Positions 53,212 to 61,899 of a stretch of 64,000 nt of DNA are shown here, one piece after another. Source of the DNA: Pseudomonadota bacterium (lineage in GTDB: Bacteria > Pseudomonadota > Gammaproteobacteria > Burkholderiales > Burkholderiaceae_C); contig JAJZEC010000004.1 of assembly GCA_021805825.1 (NCBI GenBank), forward strand, positions 48,901 to 112,900. The letters are read 5' to 3'. A program made the translations under genes and the position numbers. Below the pieces are notes generated by a model. It saw nothing but the letters and a program-made list of their open reading frames with translations, searched no databases and was not told the DNA's origin. The first letter of the stretch is position 1. Each line of letters opens with the position of its first letter.

Positions 53212-54591
53212 TTAAACCCGCTTCGCCTGCGGCTGCCGCGGCGCCTCGCCGACAGGCGCCGCGCAGCGCTGGCTGTAGCGTACGCGCAGGCCGCCGCCGG
53301 CGCGGTTGTCCAGCAGCAGGCGCCCTCCGAGGTTGCGGGCGATGCTGCTCATGATCGCCAGTCCCAGGCCGCTGCCTTCCTGCTCGCCCTCGCGCTGCAG
53401 TCGGTTGAAGGGCTCGCAGGCGTAGGCCAGCAGATCCGGCGGAATGCCCGGCCCGCTGTCCTCGATGTCGATGTGGCTCCACTGGGATCCGTCGGGCTCG
53501 AGGCTGGTCCAGCTGCCCAGGTCGACGCGACCGCCGACGGGGGTGTAACGCAGCGCGTTGTCCACCGCGTTGCGCAGCAGGGTGTAGAGCTGGGTGCGGT
53601 CGGCCTGCAGCGGCAGCGCCTCGTCGCGTTCGATGCCCAGGTCGATGCGCCGCGCGCCAGCCAGCGGCAGCAGGTCCTCCAGCACGTCGCGCAGCACGCG
53701 CGCCGGCTCCACCTGCTGCAGCGTGGGCGCCGGGTTGGCCTGCGCGCGCGCCAGGCTGAGCAGTTGCTCGACCACCGAGCGCGTGCGCGCCAGGCCCTCC
53801 TGGAGTCCGCGCAGGCGTTCGCGGGCCGGTGGAGGAAGATCCAGGTGCGCCAGGTTCTCCGCCTGCAAGGTCAGCGCGGCGATCGGCGTGCGCAGCTCGT
53901 GCGCGGCATCCGCGACGAAGCGTCGTTCACGCTCGAGCAGCGCCGCCACGCGCGCCAGCAGGCCGTTGATGGAGGTGACAAAGGGGCGCAGCTCCTGCGG
54001 TACCTGGTCGACGGGCAGTGCCTCCAGCCTGGGCTCGTCCCCGGAGTCCACGCCGCGCGCCAGCTGCAGCACCGGGCGCAGCGCGCGTCGCACCACCCAG
54101 GCCGCCAGCAGCGCCAGCAGGGGAATCAGCGACAGCAGGGGGAAGAGGGTGCGCTGCGCGCTGTCCATCGCCGCATCCGAGCGCAGGTCGGTGCGCTGGG
54201 CCGCGGCGATCGCTCCGCCCGGAACGGCGCGCACGAAGACCCGCCAGCGATGCCCGGCGGCGCGCAGCACATGCATTCCCGGCGCCAGATCTGCCGGCAG
54301 CGGAAGTCCGCCGCGCGAGCCCAGGCGCTGCGCCACGACCCGCGCATCGCCGTCGACGCCAGGCGCGGTGCGCAGCACGCCGTCGGGCAGGCGCGCGGGG
54401 GCAGCGGCCAGCGAGGCGATTTCGCGCAGCTGTGCATCCTGCAGCGCGTTGGCCGCGAGGTAGCCCAGCAGGTAGGAGGCCGCGGTGGTCGTGGCGCCGA
54501 CCGCCACCACGATGAGCGTCGTCCACAGCCACAACCGCCGCAGCAGCGACTGCCGCGCCCAGCGTCGCAGGGCCGCCCAAGGCGCGCTCAC
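53212..54591 (-). CDS. Sensor histidine kinase of the RND efflux operon
   Basis: A 459 aa membrane sensor kinase. Two transmembrane helices (about residues 20-45 and 150-170) enclose a periplasmic sensor region of about 105 residues. A HAMP-like linker follows, then the H-box DAAHELRTPIAALT and the ATPase boxes NAVDNALRYTP (N), DIEDSGPGIPPDL (G1) and GSGLGLAIMSSIA (G2). It resembles the QseC/TctE class. Its start overlaps the response-regulator stop (ATGA), so the pair is translationally coupled. The stimulus is unknown; a substrate of the pump is the likely one. Confidence 0.93.
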   Translation of the reverse strand: MSAPWAALRRWARQSLLRRLWLWTTLIVVAVGATTTAASYLLGYLAANALQDAQLREIASLAAAPARLPDGVLRTAPGVDGDARVVAQRLGSRGGLPLPADLAPGMHVLRAAGHRWRVFVRAVPGGAIAAAQRTDLRSDAAMDSAQRTLFPLLSLIPLLALLAAWVVRRALRPVLQLARGVDSGDEPRLEALPVDQVPQELRPFVTSINGLLARVAALLERERRFVADAAHELRTPIAALTLQAENLAHLDLPPPARERLRGLQEGLARTRSVVEQLLSLARAQANPAPTLQQVEPARVLRDVLEDLLPLAGARRIDLGIERDEALPLQADRTQLYTLLRNAVDNALRYTPVGGRVDLGSWTSLEPDGSQWSHIDIEDSGPGIPPDLLAYACEPFNRLQREGEQEGSGLGLAIMSSIARNLGGRLLLDNRAGGGLRVRYSQRCAAPVGEAPRQPQAKRV

Positions 54592-55271
54592 GGCGCCTCG
54601 CCCGCCGTATCCGGCTGGCGCTCGACGACCCAGCCCACGCCGCGCACGTTGCGGATGGCGTCGGCGCCGAGCTTCTTGCGCACGCTGTGGATCAGGTATT
54701 CCACCGCATTGCTCTCGACCTCCTCGTTCCAGCCGTAGATCAGCCCTTCCAGTTCGTCCCGGGACAGTACCGCCCCCGGGCGCAGCAGCAGGGCGTGCAG
54801 CAACGAATATTCGCGTGCCGACAGCCGTACGGTGGCTCCGCCGTGGCTGGCCATGCGCGTGGCCGGATCCAGGCTGAGCACGCCGTTGCCGAGCGTGGCC
54901 TGCGCCTGCCCCCCCTTGCGCCGCGCCACCGCGCGCAGCCGCGCCAGCAGTTCGCCGATCTCGAAGGGCTTGACCAGGTAGTCGTCGGCGCCGAGATCGA
55001 GGCCGCGGATACGGTCGTCGACACCGTCGCGCGCGGTGACGATGATCACCGGAAGGTTGTAGCCGCCGCGGCGCAAGGCCTGCAGTACGCCCAGCCCGTC
55101 GCGCCGGGGCAGCCCGAGATCGAGCAGCAGCGCCTCGTAGGGCTCGCAGCGCACCGCTTGCAGCGCCGCTTCGCCGTCGAGTACCCAGTCGACCGCGTGC
55201 GTGGCGTCGCGCAGCGCCTGCTGCGTGGCAGCGCCGAGCATGTGATCGTCCTCAACGAGCAGGATGCGCAT
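54588..55271 (-). CDS. OmpR/QseB-family response regulator of the RND efflux operon
   Basis: A 227 aa two-domain regulator. The receiver has the acidic pocket LLVEDDHML, the phospho-acceptor LLLDLGLPRRDG and the lysine in DYLVKPFEIGELLAR. The winged-helix output domain has LSAREYSLLHALLLRPG and the recognition part NAVEYLIHSVRKKLGADAIRNVRGVGW (core EYLIHSVRKKLG). I start at the second Met (MRILLVEDD) with GAGG six bases upstream. The gene begins inside the last codons of the RND pump gene (20 bp overlap). Probably binds the direct repeat upstream of the operon. Confidence 0.94.
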   Translation of the reverse strand: MRILLVEDDHMLGAATQQALRDATHAVDWVLDGEAALQAVRCEPYEALLLDLGLPRRDGLGVLQALRRGGYNLPVIIVTARDGVDDRIRGLDLGADDYLVKPFEIGELLARLRAVARRKGGQAQATLGNGVLSLDPATRMASHGGATVRLSAREYSLLHALLLRPGAVLSRDELEGLIYGWNEEVESNAVEYLIHSVRKKLGADAIRNVRGVGWVVERQPDTAGEAP

Positions 55272-58200
55272 GATCCGCCTCTTCGGCATCGAGGGGGAAT
55301 TCCTCGGCTAGGCTGCCGCGCAGCAGGGCGAACAGGGTTGGCATCAGCAGCAGCACCAGCGGCAGTTGCACCGCCAGGCCGGCGATGATGGCCACCGCCA
55401 GCGGCTGCTGCATCGCCGAGCCCTGGCCGATGGCCAGGGCCAGCGGCAGCAGGGTGAGGATGGCGGCGATGGTGGTCATGGCGATCGGGCGCATGCGGTT
55501 GACGCCGGCCCGCACCAGCGCGTCATGCAGCGCGATGCCGGGTTCGGCGCGCTGCAGCTCCTGCACCTCGCTGAAGTAGAAGATCGCCACCTCGGTGACA
55601 ATGCCCACGATCATGGTCATGCCCATCATGGCCGAAATGTTCAGCTCGATGCCGCCGATCCACAAGCCCACGAACACCGCCGGCAGCGCGCACAGCGGCA
55701 TGGCCAGGATGCTCAGCGCCACGCGCAGCCGCTCGTACAGGAACAGCAGCAGCAGGAACACCAGCAGCACCGCCGCGGCCAGCACCTGCAGCAGCCCGGC
55801 GAAGGCGATGCGCTGCTGCCTGTACAACCCGCCGAGACGGATGTAGACCCCGGTCGGGTAGAAACCGGGTGCGTCGATGATGCGCTTCACCGCCGCCACC
55901 GTCGAGCCCAGGTCGCGCCCGCTGATGCGCGCGGTCACCGCCGCCATGCGCTTGAGGTTCTCGCGGATCACCTCCGGCTGCCCGGTCAGCACGTCGATGC
56001 GCGCGACCTGGTCGAGGCTGAACACATGGCCGTCGGGGGCACGCAGCGCCAGCGCCGCGATCGCCTGCGGGGTCTGCCGCAGCGAGGGAGCGTCCCATAC
56101 CCGCACCCCGACCATCTTCGGGCCCTGTTCGAGCTGCGTGCTCACGCTGCCGCCGATCAGCGCGGCCAGCTGGCTGCGCACCTGCTGCGCGTCGATCCCC
56201 TGCAGGGCCATGCGGGTGGGGTCGAGCCGGATGTCCAGCGCGTCGCCGGCGACGCGGATGCCGCTGCGCACCTCGACAATGCCCCGCACCCTGGAGATGG
56301 CCGAGGCGGTCTTGTGCGCCAGCCGCGCCAATTGCCGGGGGTCGTCGTCGAAGATCTTGATTTCCACCGGCTGCGGCACCGCGGTGAGATCGCCGATCAG
56401 ATCCTGCATCAGCTGCGCGGTGTCGATGTCGATGCCCGGCACCTGCGCATGGATGCGCGCGCGCACCTGCGCCATGACCTGGTCGATGGGCTCGCGCGGC
56501 AGCGGTTTCAGGCGCACGAAGAAGTCCCCCTCGTTGGCGTGGGTGATGCCGCCGCCGAGTTGCAGGCCGGTGCGCCGCGAGAAGGTCTGCACCTGCGGCG
56601 TGCTGCGCAGGATCTGCTCGACCTGCGCCAGCAGTCGATCGGTCTCGGCCAGCGAGGTGCCCGGAGGCGTCAGGTAGTCGAGCACGAAGCCGCCTTCATC
56701 CATGTGCGGCAGGAAGCCGCTGCCCACCGCGTGGTAGGCCAGCCAGCCGGCCAGCAGCAGCGGAAGCAGTCCGAGCAGCGCCAGCCAGGGGCGGCGCAGC
56801 AGCACCGGCAGCAGGCGCGCGTAGCCACGCTGGAAGGAGGCGAGCAGCCGGCCGTGCTCGCGGGCGTGCTCGCGCTCGATGTCGCGCCGGCTGAGCAGGC
56901 GGTCGGCCAGCAGGGGAACCGCCAGCCAGGAGACGAAGAAGGAGATCGCCAGTGCCGCGGCCATGGTCAGCGCCAGGGCCTGGAAGAAGGCCCCGGTGAC
57001 CCCGGACAGGAAGGCCAGCGGAACGAAGATGACCACCGTCGATGCGCTGGAGCCGGCCAGCGGCCGGAAGAATTCCATCGCTGCGCGCATGACCCCGCTG
57101 TGGCGCGCCCCGCCGGCTTGGCCGGGCGGCGCGCGCCCTTCGCCCATGCGGCGCACGATGTGCTCGCTCATCACGATGGCGTCGTCGATCACCAGTCCGA
57201 CGGCCGCGGCCATGCCTCCGAGGGTCATGATGTTGAAGCTCATGCCCAGCGCGTACAGCAGCACCACGGTGGCCGCCAGCACCGCGGGCACGGTGACCAT
57301 CGCGATCAGGGTGATCTTCAGGCTGCGCAGGAACAGCAGCAGCACCAGGCCGGCCAGCACCACGCCGATCAGGATGGCGTCGCGCACGCTCAGCGCCGAG
57401 GCCACGACCAGCCGGCTCTGGTCGTACCAGTTGGCCAGCCGCACGCCCGCCGGCAAGGGGGTCGTCGCCAGCAGGCTGCGCACCTCGCCGGCGATCTTCA
57501 CACTGTTGCCTCCCGGTTGCTGGTAGATGTTGAGCAGCACCGCGGGCCTGCCGTCGGCCGTGACGGTGATCCATTGGGGCTTCGTGCCGCGCACTACGCG
57601 TGCCAGGTCGCGGATGCGCACCACCCCGGTGCCGGTGGCGCGCACCACGAGGTCGCCGATCTGTCGCGCGTCGCGCAGGCGCGCGTCGGCCAGCGCCAGC
57701 AGCAGCTTGTAGCGATCCTGCAGGTGCCCGACGGCCTGCACCCCGTTGTCCCCGGCCAGCGTGCGCTCGACGTCTCCCAGGCTCAGCCCCAGCGCCAGCA
57801 GTCGCGCGGGGTCGACGATGACGTGGTACTCCTCCTGCTCGCCACCCTGCACCTGCACGCGTCCCACGCCATCGATTCCCGACAGCAGCGGGCGCAGCTC
57901 CAGTTCGGCCAGGTCGCGCAATTGCACCGGGCCGAGGCGCGTGGAAGTCAGGCTGTAGGCGATGATCGGGTCGACCGTCGGATCCATGCGCTTGCTGCGG
58001 ATGGTGGTTCCCGGCGGCAGCGAAGGCAGCACCTGGTTGGCGGCCTCGTTGACCTGCACCGCGGCCAGGCTCATGTTCCGGCCCCAGTGGAAGGTGACAT
58101 AGATGTCCGCGCTGCCGCGGCTCGTCTTCGAGCGCACGGTCACCACCCCGGGAACGCGGCGTATGGCCTCCTCCAGTGGACGCGTGACCTGCAGCACCAT

Positions 58201-58374
58201 CTGGCGGGTCGGGCGCACGCCGGCGTCCACCGACACCACGACCCGGGGAAAGCTGACATTGGGGAACAGGCCGACCGGCAGCTTGAAGGCCGCCAGCACC
58301 CCGCCGACGGCCAGCAGCGCGAGCAGGAACAGCACCGAGCGGCGGTGCCGCTGCAGCCACAGCGAAGCGTTCAT
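55252..58374 (-). CDS. RND-superfamily efflux pump, inner-membrane subunit
   Basis: A 1040 aa resistance-nodulation-division transporter with 12 helices and two large periplasmic loops. The TM1 start RRSVLFLLALLAVGGVLAAFKLPVGLFPN is typical (core GVLAAFKLPVGLFP). The TM4 proton-relay region reads AAVGLVIDDAIVMSEHIV, with a double aspartate as in multidrug (HAE) pumps. Overall features such as ELRPLLSGIDGVGRVQVQGG recall CusA/CzcA-like proteins. Substrate class is thus unresolved. ATG 58374 overlaps the adaptor stop (ATGA), and the 3' end overlaps the regulator start. Confidence 0.93.
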   Translation of the reverse strand: MNASLWLQRHRRSVLFLLALLAVGGVLAAFKLPVGLFPNVSFPRVVVSVDAGVRPTRQMVLQVTRPLEEAIRRVPGVVTVRSKTSRGSADIYVTFHWGRNMSLAAVQVNEAANQVLPSLPPGTTIRSKRMDPTVDPIIAYSLTSTRLGPVQLRDLAELELRPLLSGIDGVGRVQVQGGEQEEYHVIVDPARLLALGLSLGDVERTLAGDNGVQAVGHLQDRYKLLLALADARLRDARQIGDLVVRATGTGVVRIRDLARVVRGTKPQWITVTADGRPAVLLNIYQQPGGNSVKIAGEVRSLLATTPLPAGVRLANWYDQSRLVVASALSVRDAILIGVVLAGLVLLLFLRSLKITLIAMVTVPAVLAATVVLLYALGMSFNIMTLGGMAAAVGLVIDDAIVMSEHIVRRMGEGRAPPGQAGGARHSGVMRAAMEFFRPLAGSSASTVVIFVPLAFLSGVTGAFFQALALTMAAALAISFFVSWLAVPLLADRLLSRRDIEREHAREHGRLLASFQRGYARLLPVLLRRPWLALLGLLPLLLAGWLAYHAVGSGFLPHMDEGGFVLDYLTPPGTSLAETDRLLAQVEQILRSTPQVQTFSRRTGLQLGGGITHANEGDFFVRLKPLPREPIDQVMAQVRARIHAQVPGIDIDTAQLMQDLIGDLTAVPQPVEIKIFDDDPRQLARLAHKTASAISRVRGIVEVRSGIRVAGDALDIRLDPTRMALQGIDAQQVRSQLAALIGGSVSTQLEQGPKMVGVRVWDAPSLRQTPQAIAALALRAPDGHVFSLDQVARIDVLTGQPEVIRENLKRMAAVTARISGRDLGSTVAAVKRIIDAPGFYPTGVYIRLGGLYRQQRIAFAGLLQVLAAAVLLVFLLLLFLYERLRVALSILAMPLCALPAVFVGLWIGGIELNISAMMGMTMIVGIVTEVAIFYFSEVQELQRAEPGIALHDALVRAGVNRMRPIAMTTIAAILTLLPLALAIGQGSAMQQPLAVAIIAGLAVQLPLVLLLMPTLFALLRGSLAEEFPLDAEEADHAHPAR

Positions 58375-59462
58375 CGCGCGGCTGCCGCGGCTGCCGCGGC
58401 TGCGCCGCGCTGCACGCGCAGCGCCATGCCGTCGCGCAATTCGTAGTTGCCCAGGACGACCAGCGGCCACGCCGGATCGAGGGCGCCGGAGACCACGCTG
58501 CGCTCGCCTTCGCCGGCCTCGACCGTGACCTCGATACGCCGCGCCTTGCCCTGCGCATCCTGGAACACGAAGGACTGTCCCCGCGGGTCGCGCAAAACGG
58601 CCTGACGGGGGATCACCCAGCCGTTCCAGGACTGCAGCGGCAGATCCGCCTGCACCGCCTCGCCGGGCAGCAGCCGCGGCGACCGCGGCGCGATGGCCAG
58701 GGTGACCGCGACCCGCCCGCTGGCCGGGTCGATCCTGCCGGCCACCGCCAGGATCGTGGCCGCCACCGCGTGTCCGCCGAACACCGGGCGCAGGCTGGCT
58801 GCGCCGCCCACGCGCAGCCGCAGGGCCTGCGCCGGCGGCACGCCGACGACGGCCTGCAGGCCGTCGCGGGGAGCCAGCGTCAGTGCTGCCGCGCCGGCGG
58901 CGAGCTGCGCGCCGGGCAGCGCGGCCAGGCTGTCGACCACCGCGTCGAACGGGGCCGTCGCGCGCTGCGCGCCCGCGCCCAGTCCCTGCGCGCGCGCCGC
59001 GGCCAGGCGCGCACGCGCGTCGGCCAGCGCCTTCTCGGCGGCGTCCAGCTGCGAGCGGGTAGCCAGTTGCTGGGCCTGCAGTTGACGCAGCCGGCGCAGC
59101 GCGGATTTCGCGTAGCGTACGGCGTGGCGCGCCTGCAGGTAGGCCGCGTCGCTGCCCGCGACACCGGCCACCAGCAGCAGCGGCTGGCCGCGTCGCACGA
59201 CCTCGCCGGGGCGAACCTCCACGCGCAGCACGCGCACCGGGCGGGCGAAGCTGATGGCCCGCGTGCGCTCGCTGGCTGCGGTCACCCGCCCCAGCGCCTG
59301 GATCCGACTGCTCAGGGTGCCGCGCCGCAGGGGCTGCACGCGCACCAGCGCGGAAACCGCGGGGGCGGCCGCGCGGGCAGGCGGGCAGGGCAGAATCGCC
59401 CACAGCCAGGCCAGCGCCGGCAGCGCGATGCGCCGCGCGCCGGCCATGCAACGGGACATCAT
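58371..59462 (-). CDS. RND efflux periplasmic adaptor (membrane fusion protein)
   Basis: A 363 aa adaptor with an N-terminal signal (ALAWLWAILPCPPARA). A lipoyl-like half-motif follows (RVEVRPGEVVRRGQPLLLV), then an alpha-hairpin of about 60 residues (ARHAVRYAKSALRRLRQLQ), a second lipoyl half with APFDAVVDSLAALPG, and a beta-barrel and proximal domain (WVIPRQAVLRDPRGQSFVF). It links the inner pump to the outer-membrane channel. ATG 59462 overlaps the upstream stop (ATGA); ATG 59459 is also possible. It ends with an octa-alanine run. Confidence 0.91.
   Translation of the reverse strand: MMSRCMAGARRIALPALAWLWAILPCPPARAAAPAVSALVRVQPLRRGTLSSRIQALGRVTAASERTRAISFARPVRVLRVEVRPGEVVRRGQPLLLVAGVAGSDAAYLQARHAVRYAKSALRRLRQLQAQQLATRSQLDAAEKALADARARLAAARAQGLGAGAQRATAPFDAVVDSLAALPGAQLAAGAAALTLAPRDGLQAVVGVPPAQALRLRVGGAASLRPVFGGHAVAATILAVAGRIDPASGRVAVTLAIAPRSPRLLPGEAVQADLPLQSWNGWVIPRQAVLRDPRGQSFVFQDAQGKARRIEVTVEAGEGERSVVSGALDPAWPLVVLGNYELRDGMALRVQRGAAAAAAAAAR
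58377..58408 (-). repeat. GCTGCCGCG tandem repeat encoding a poly-alanine tail
   Basis: About three copies of a 9-mer at the 3' end of the adaptor gene encode an octa-alanine run before the final Arg, immediately upstream of the overlap with the RND start codon. A copy-number change would keep the frame. Confidence 0.75.
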
Positions 59463-60877
59463 GATTCCTGCTTCCTCTGATGCGAGTCTGCGGGGGCGGC
59501 GCTGCGGTACAGGCCGCTGCCGGTGAGCAGATCCAGGCCGACCACCTGTTCTGCGCGTTGCTGCGCGATCGCTTGCAGTGCCAGTCGCTGCTGCAGCAGC
59601 GCCAGTTGCTGCGCCTGGGCCTGCGGCAGGGTGATCGCCCCGCGCGCCAGTGCCAGCTGCGCGGCGCGCGCAGCGCCGCGCAGCTGGGGCAGGGCCGCGC
59701 GCAGCGCGGCGCGCTGCGCGCGCAGCAGCCGCAGATCGGCCAGCGCCTGGGCGACCTGGGACTGTGTCTGATCCAGGCGCAACTGGTAGGCGTCGAACAG
59801 TTCGCGGCGGGTGGCGCGTCCGACAGCCATCGCGCCTCGACTGCCGTTGAGCAGCGGCAGGTTGAAGCTCAGGCCGAATCCCACGGTGTTGATGTTGCTG
59901 GTGTCGCGCGCCCGCGTGAAATCCACCCCGATTGACGGGAACTGCGCCAGCACGGCTTCCCGCAGCTTGTGCTCCTGGCTGCGGTAGCCGGCGCGCAGAG
60001 CCAGCAGATCGGGGCGGATGCGCGCGACCTGCGCCAGCGCCTGTTCGACGTCCCTCGTGCTGTGCGCTGGAATCGGCGGCAGCGGCCCCAGGTGCAGCGG
60101 CACGGCAGGCGCAAGCCCGAGCAGGGCGTGCAGCTGGGCCTGCCAGGCCAGCCTGTGTTGCGCGTCGGCGCGCTGCTTCTGCTGCAGCGCCTGCAGCAGC
60201 ACGAGCTGGGCGTCCGCATCGGTGCGCGGCAGGTTGCCTGCGGCGACCGCCGCGCGGGTGCGCCGCAGGCGGCGGCGCAGCAGCGTCTGCTCGCTGCGCA
60301 GCAGCAGGTCGCGCTGCCGCAGCCCGCTCAGGCGGACGAACAGCAGCTGCGCCTGTGCCGCGGTCTGCCATTCCTGCCACAGCAGATCCAGGTTCAGGCT
60401 GCGTGCATGAGCGCGGGCGGCGGCCTGCGCGTCCGGGCGCAGCAACAGGCTGCCGAGGTCGAAGGCCAGGTCGAGGCTGTAGGCGGTGGAGGTCGCGCCC
60501 GTGGCGTGGCCGGGCAAGCTGCGCGATGCCGAAAGGTGCGGGTCGGGCAGCAGCCCGGCAGCGAAGGCCTGCGCCTGCGCGATGCCCAGGCGGTCGCGCG
60601 CAAGCCGCAACTGCGGATTGTTCAGCACGGCCAGCGCGGCTACCGCGTCGATGCCCAGCGGACGGTCGGGGTCGATGCGCTGCTGCTGCAGACGTGGCAG
60701 CGGGATGCGTCGCGCATCCACCCGCAGCTGCCGCAGCGTGCGCGCGCTGTCGGTCGTCGTGGGCAGCGGTCGCGGGGCGTAGGCGGCACATCCGCCGAGG
60801 CCGAGCAGCGCAGCGGCGAGGCCGGCCACGGGGCGCAGCCGCTGCCAGCTGGGCCTCCAGGTTGCGAAAGGATTCAT
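59459..60877 (-). CDS. Outer-membrane efflux lipoprotein (TolC/CusC-like)
   Basis: A 472 aa outer-membrane factor with a lipobox (LLGLGGCAAY, Cys about residue 30) and two repeated helical hairpin regions of the OEP family: ALAVLNNPQLRLARDRLGIAQAQAFAAG (core NNPQLRLARDRLG), DLLALRAGYRSQEHKLREAVLAQFPSIGV (core LLALRAGYRSQEHKL), FGLSFNLPLLNGSRG and later coiled-coil heptads. It forms the channel of the tripartite pump and is the first gene of the five-gene operon. A direct-repeat box lies 43 bp upstream of its ATG. Confidence 0.9.
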   Translation of the reverse strand: MNPFATWRPSWQRLRPVAGLAAALLGLGGCAAYAPRPLPTTTDSARTLRQLRVDARRIPLPRLQQQRIDPDRPLGIDAVAALAVLNNPQLRLARDRLGIAQAQAFAAGLLPDPHLSASRSLPGHATGATSTAYSLDLAFDLGSLLLRPDAQAAARAHARSLNLDLLWQEWQTAAQAQLLFVRLSGLRQRDLLLRSEQTLLRRRLRRTRAAVAAGNLPRTDADAQLVLLQALQQKQRADAQHRLAWQAQLHALLGLAPAVPLHLGPLPPIPAHSTRDVEQALAQVARIRPDLLALRAGYRSQEHKLREAVLAQFPSIGVDFTRARDTSNINTVGFGLSFNLPLLNGSRGAMAVGRATRRELFDAYQLRLDQTQSQVAQALADLRLLRAQRAALRAALPQLRGAARAAQLALARGAITLPQAQAQQLALLQQRLALQAIAQQRAEQVVGLDLLTGSGLYRSAAPADSHQRKQES

Positions 60878-60903
60878 GGGCGGATCCGGTGCATCGACAC
60901 CGA

Positions 60904-60935
60904 ATCCTACGAGCGCGGACTTAGCCCGGCCTTAG
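60904..60935 (-). promoter_or_regulatory. PmrA/QseB-like direct-repeat box and -10 before the RND operon
   Basis: On the plus strand CTTAG-CCCGGC-CTTAG (60920-60935) gives two identical half-sites with an 11-bp period, the arrangement bound by OmpR-class regulators (PmrA: CTTAA-N5-CTTAA type). Downstream on the minus strand TAGGAT (60904-60909) is a possible -10 with no -35, suiting activator dependence. The likely binder is the response regulator encoded in the same operon. Confidence 0.6.
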
Positions 60936-60964
60936 CAGCCGCGGGGCAGCGCGCCGGATCCGCA

Positions 60965-61888
60965 TCAGGGGCGACGGGCAGCCACGTAGGCCATGCGTTC
61001 GACGGCGTGGATCTCCCCCTGGTTCCAGGCCTGCTGCAGAACGCCCTCGAGGAGTTCGCGTTCCTGGGCGCTGCATTCCCAGTCCAGCACGTCGCGCAGG
61101 CTGGTGGCGAAGGGGTGGGGGGTGTGCAGGGTGAAGCTGTGCCAGTCGGGCGCCAGGCTGGGGCCCGAATCCAGATGCAGTTCCAGATGCACCTGTTCGA
61201 AGCCTGCCTGCACGGTCCAGGCGAACAGGTCGCGTTCGCTGTAGTTGCAGTGGGCGCAGGCCTGCAGTGCCTCCTGGGTGTCGGGGAACTGGTGGGCGCG
61301 CCATCGGTGCAGCAGCGCGAGCAGCCGCGTGACCTCGCCATCCTCGGCCTGCTCCAGCGCGCTGCGCTCGCTGCACGAGGCCAGCGCCTCGTCGCGGAAT
61401 ACCGGTTCGGCCAGCGACAGCATGGCGCCGGGGCGCAGCACGCGGTGGAATTCGCCGAGGATGCGGGGCTTGTCGGCGACATAGGCCAGCGCGGAGCGGG
61501 TCGCCAGCGCGTCGATGCTCTGGTCGGCTACCGCGCACAGGCTGCTGCCATCCAGGTGCACGAAGCGGCAGCGCGCGTGCACCCCGGCGGCCTCGGCGCG
61601 CTCGCTGGCGCGGCGCAGCAGGGGCATCGAGGTGTCGGCGAACACCACCCGCAGCTGCGGCCAGTGCTGCAGCGCGCGCAGGCCCAGCGCGCCGTCGCCG
61701 CAGCCGAAGTCGAGCAGGGTCGCGTGCTCGTGCAGCCGCAGCGCCTGCAGCGCGCGCTCGACATACTGCGCCACCCGGGCCTGGATGCGCAGTTCGTACT
61801 GCGGGTCGCCGGCGCTGCGGGTGTGCAGCAACCAGTCGGCCCAGCGATCGGCGGCTTCGGCCTCGCCGGCAGACGGATGCTGGTTCAT
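60965..61888 (-). CDS. Class I SAM-dependent methyltransferase of unknown substrate
   Basis: A 307 aa protein with motif I TLLDFGCGDGALGLRAL (about residues 58-74), motif II VVFADTSMPLL, and HRVLRPGAMLSLAEPVF as post-motif III. The fold resembles UbiE/BioC-like methyltransferases. A middle region with CAHCNYSERDLFAW and a C-terminal DWECSAQERELLEGVLQQAW are not familiar, so no substrate is proposed. It follows the DUF5666 gene by 11 bp and is probably co-transcribed with it, and precedes the efflux operon by 87 bp. Confidence 0.82.
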   Translation of the reverse strand: MNQHPSAGEAEAADRWADWLLHTRSAGDPQYELRIQARVAQYVERALQALRLHEHATLLDFGCGDGALGLRALQHWPQLRVVFADTSMPLLRRASERAEAAGVHARCRFVHLDGSSLCAVADQSIDALATRSALAYVADKPRILGEFHRVLRPGAMLSLAEPVFRDEALASCSERSALEQAEDGEVTRLLALLHRWRAHQFPDTQEALQACAHCNYSERDLFAWTVQAGFEQVHLELHLDSGPSLAPDWHSFTLHTPHPFATSLRDVLDWECSAQERELLEGVLQQAWNQGEIHAVERMAYVAARRP

Positions 61889-61899
61889 CCCGGCGCGCT

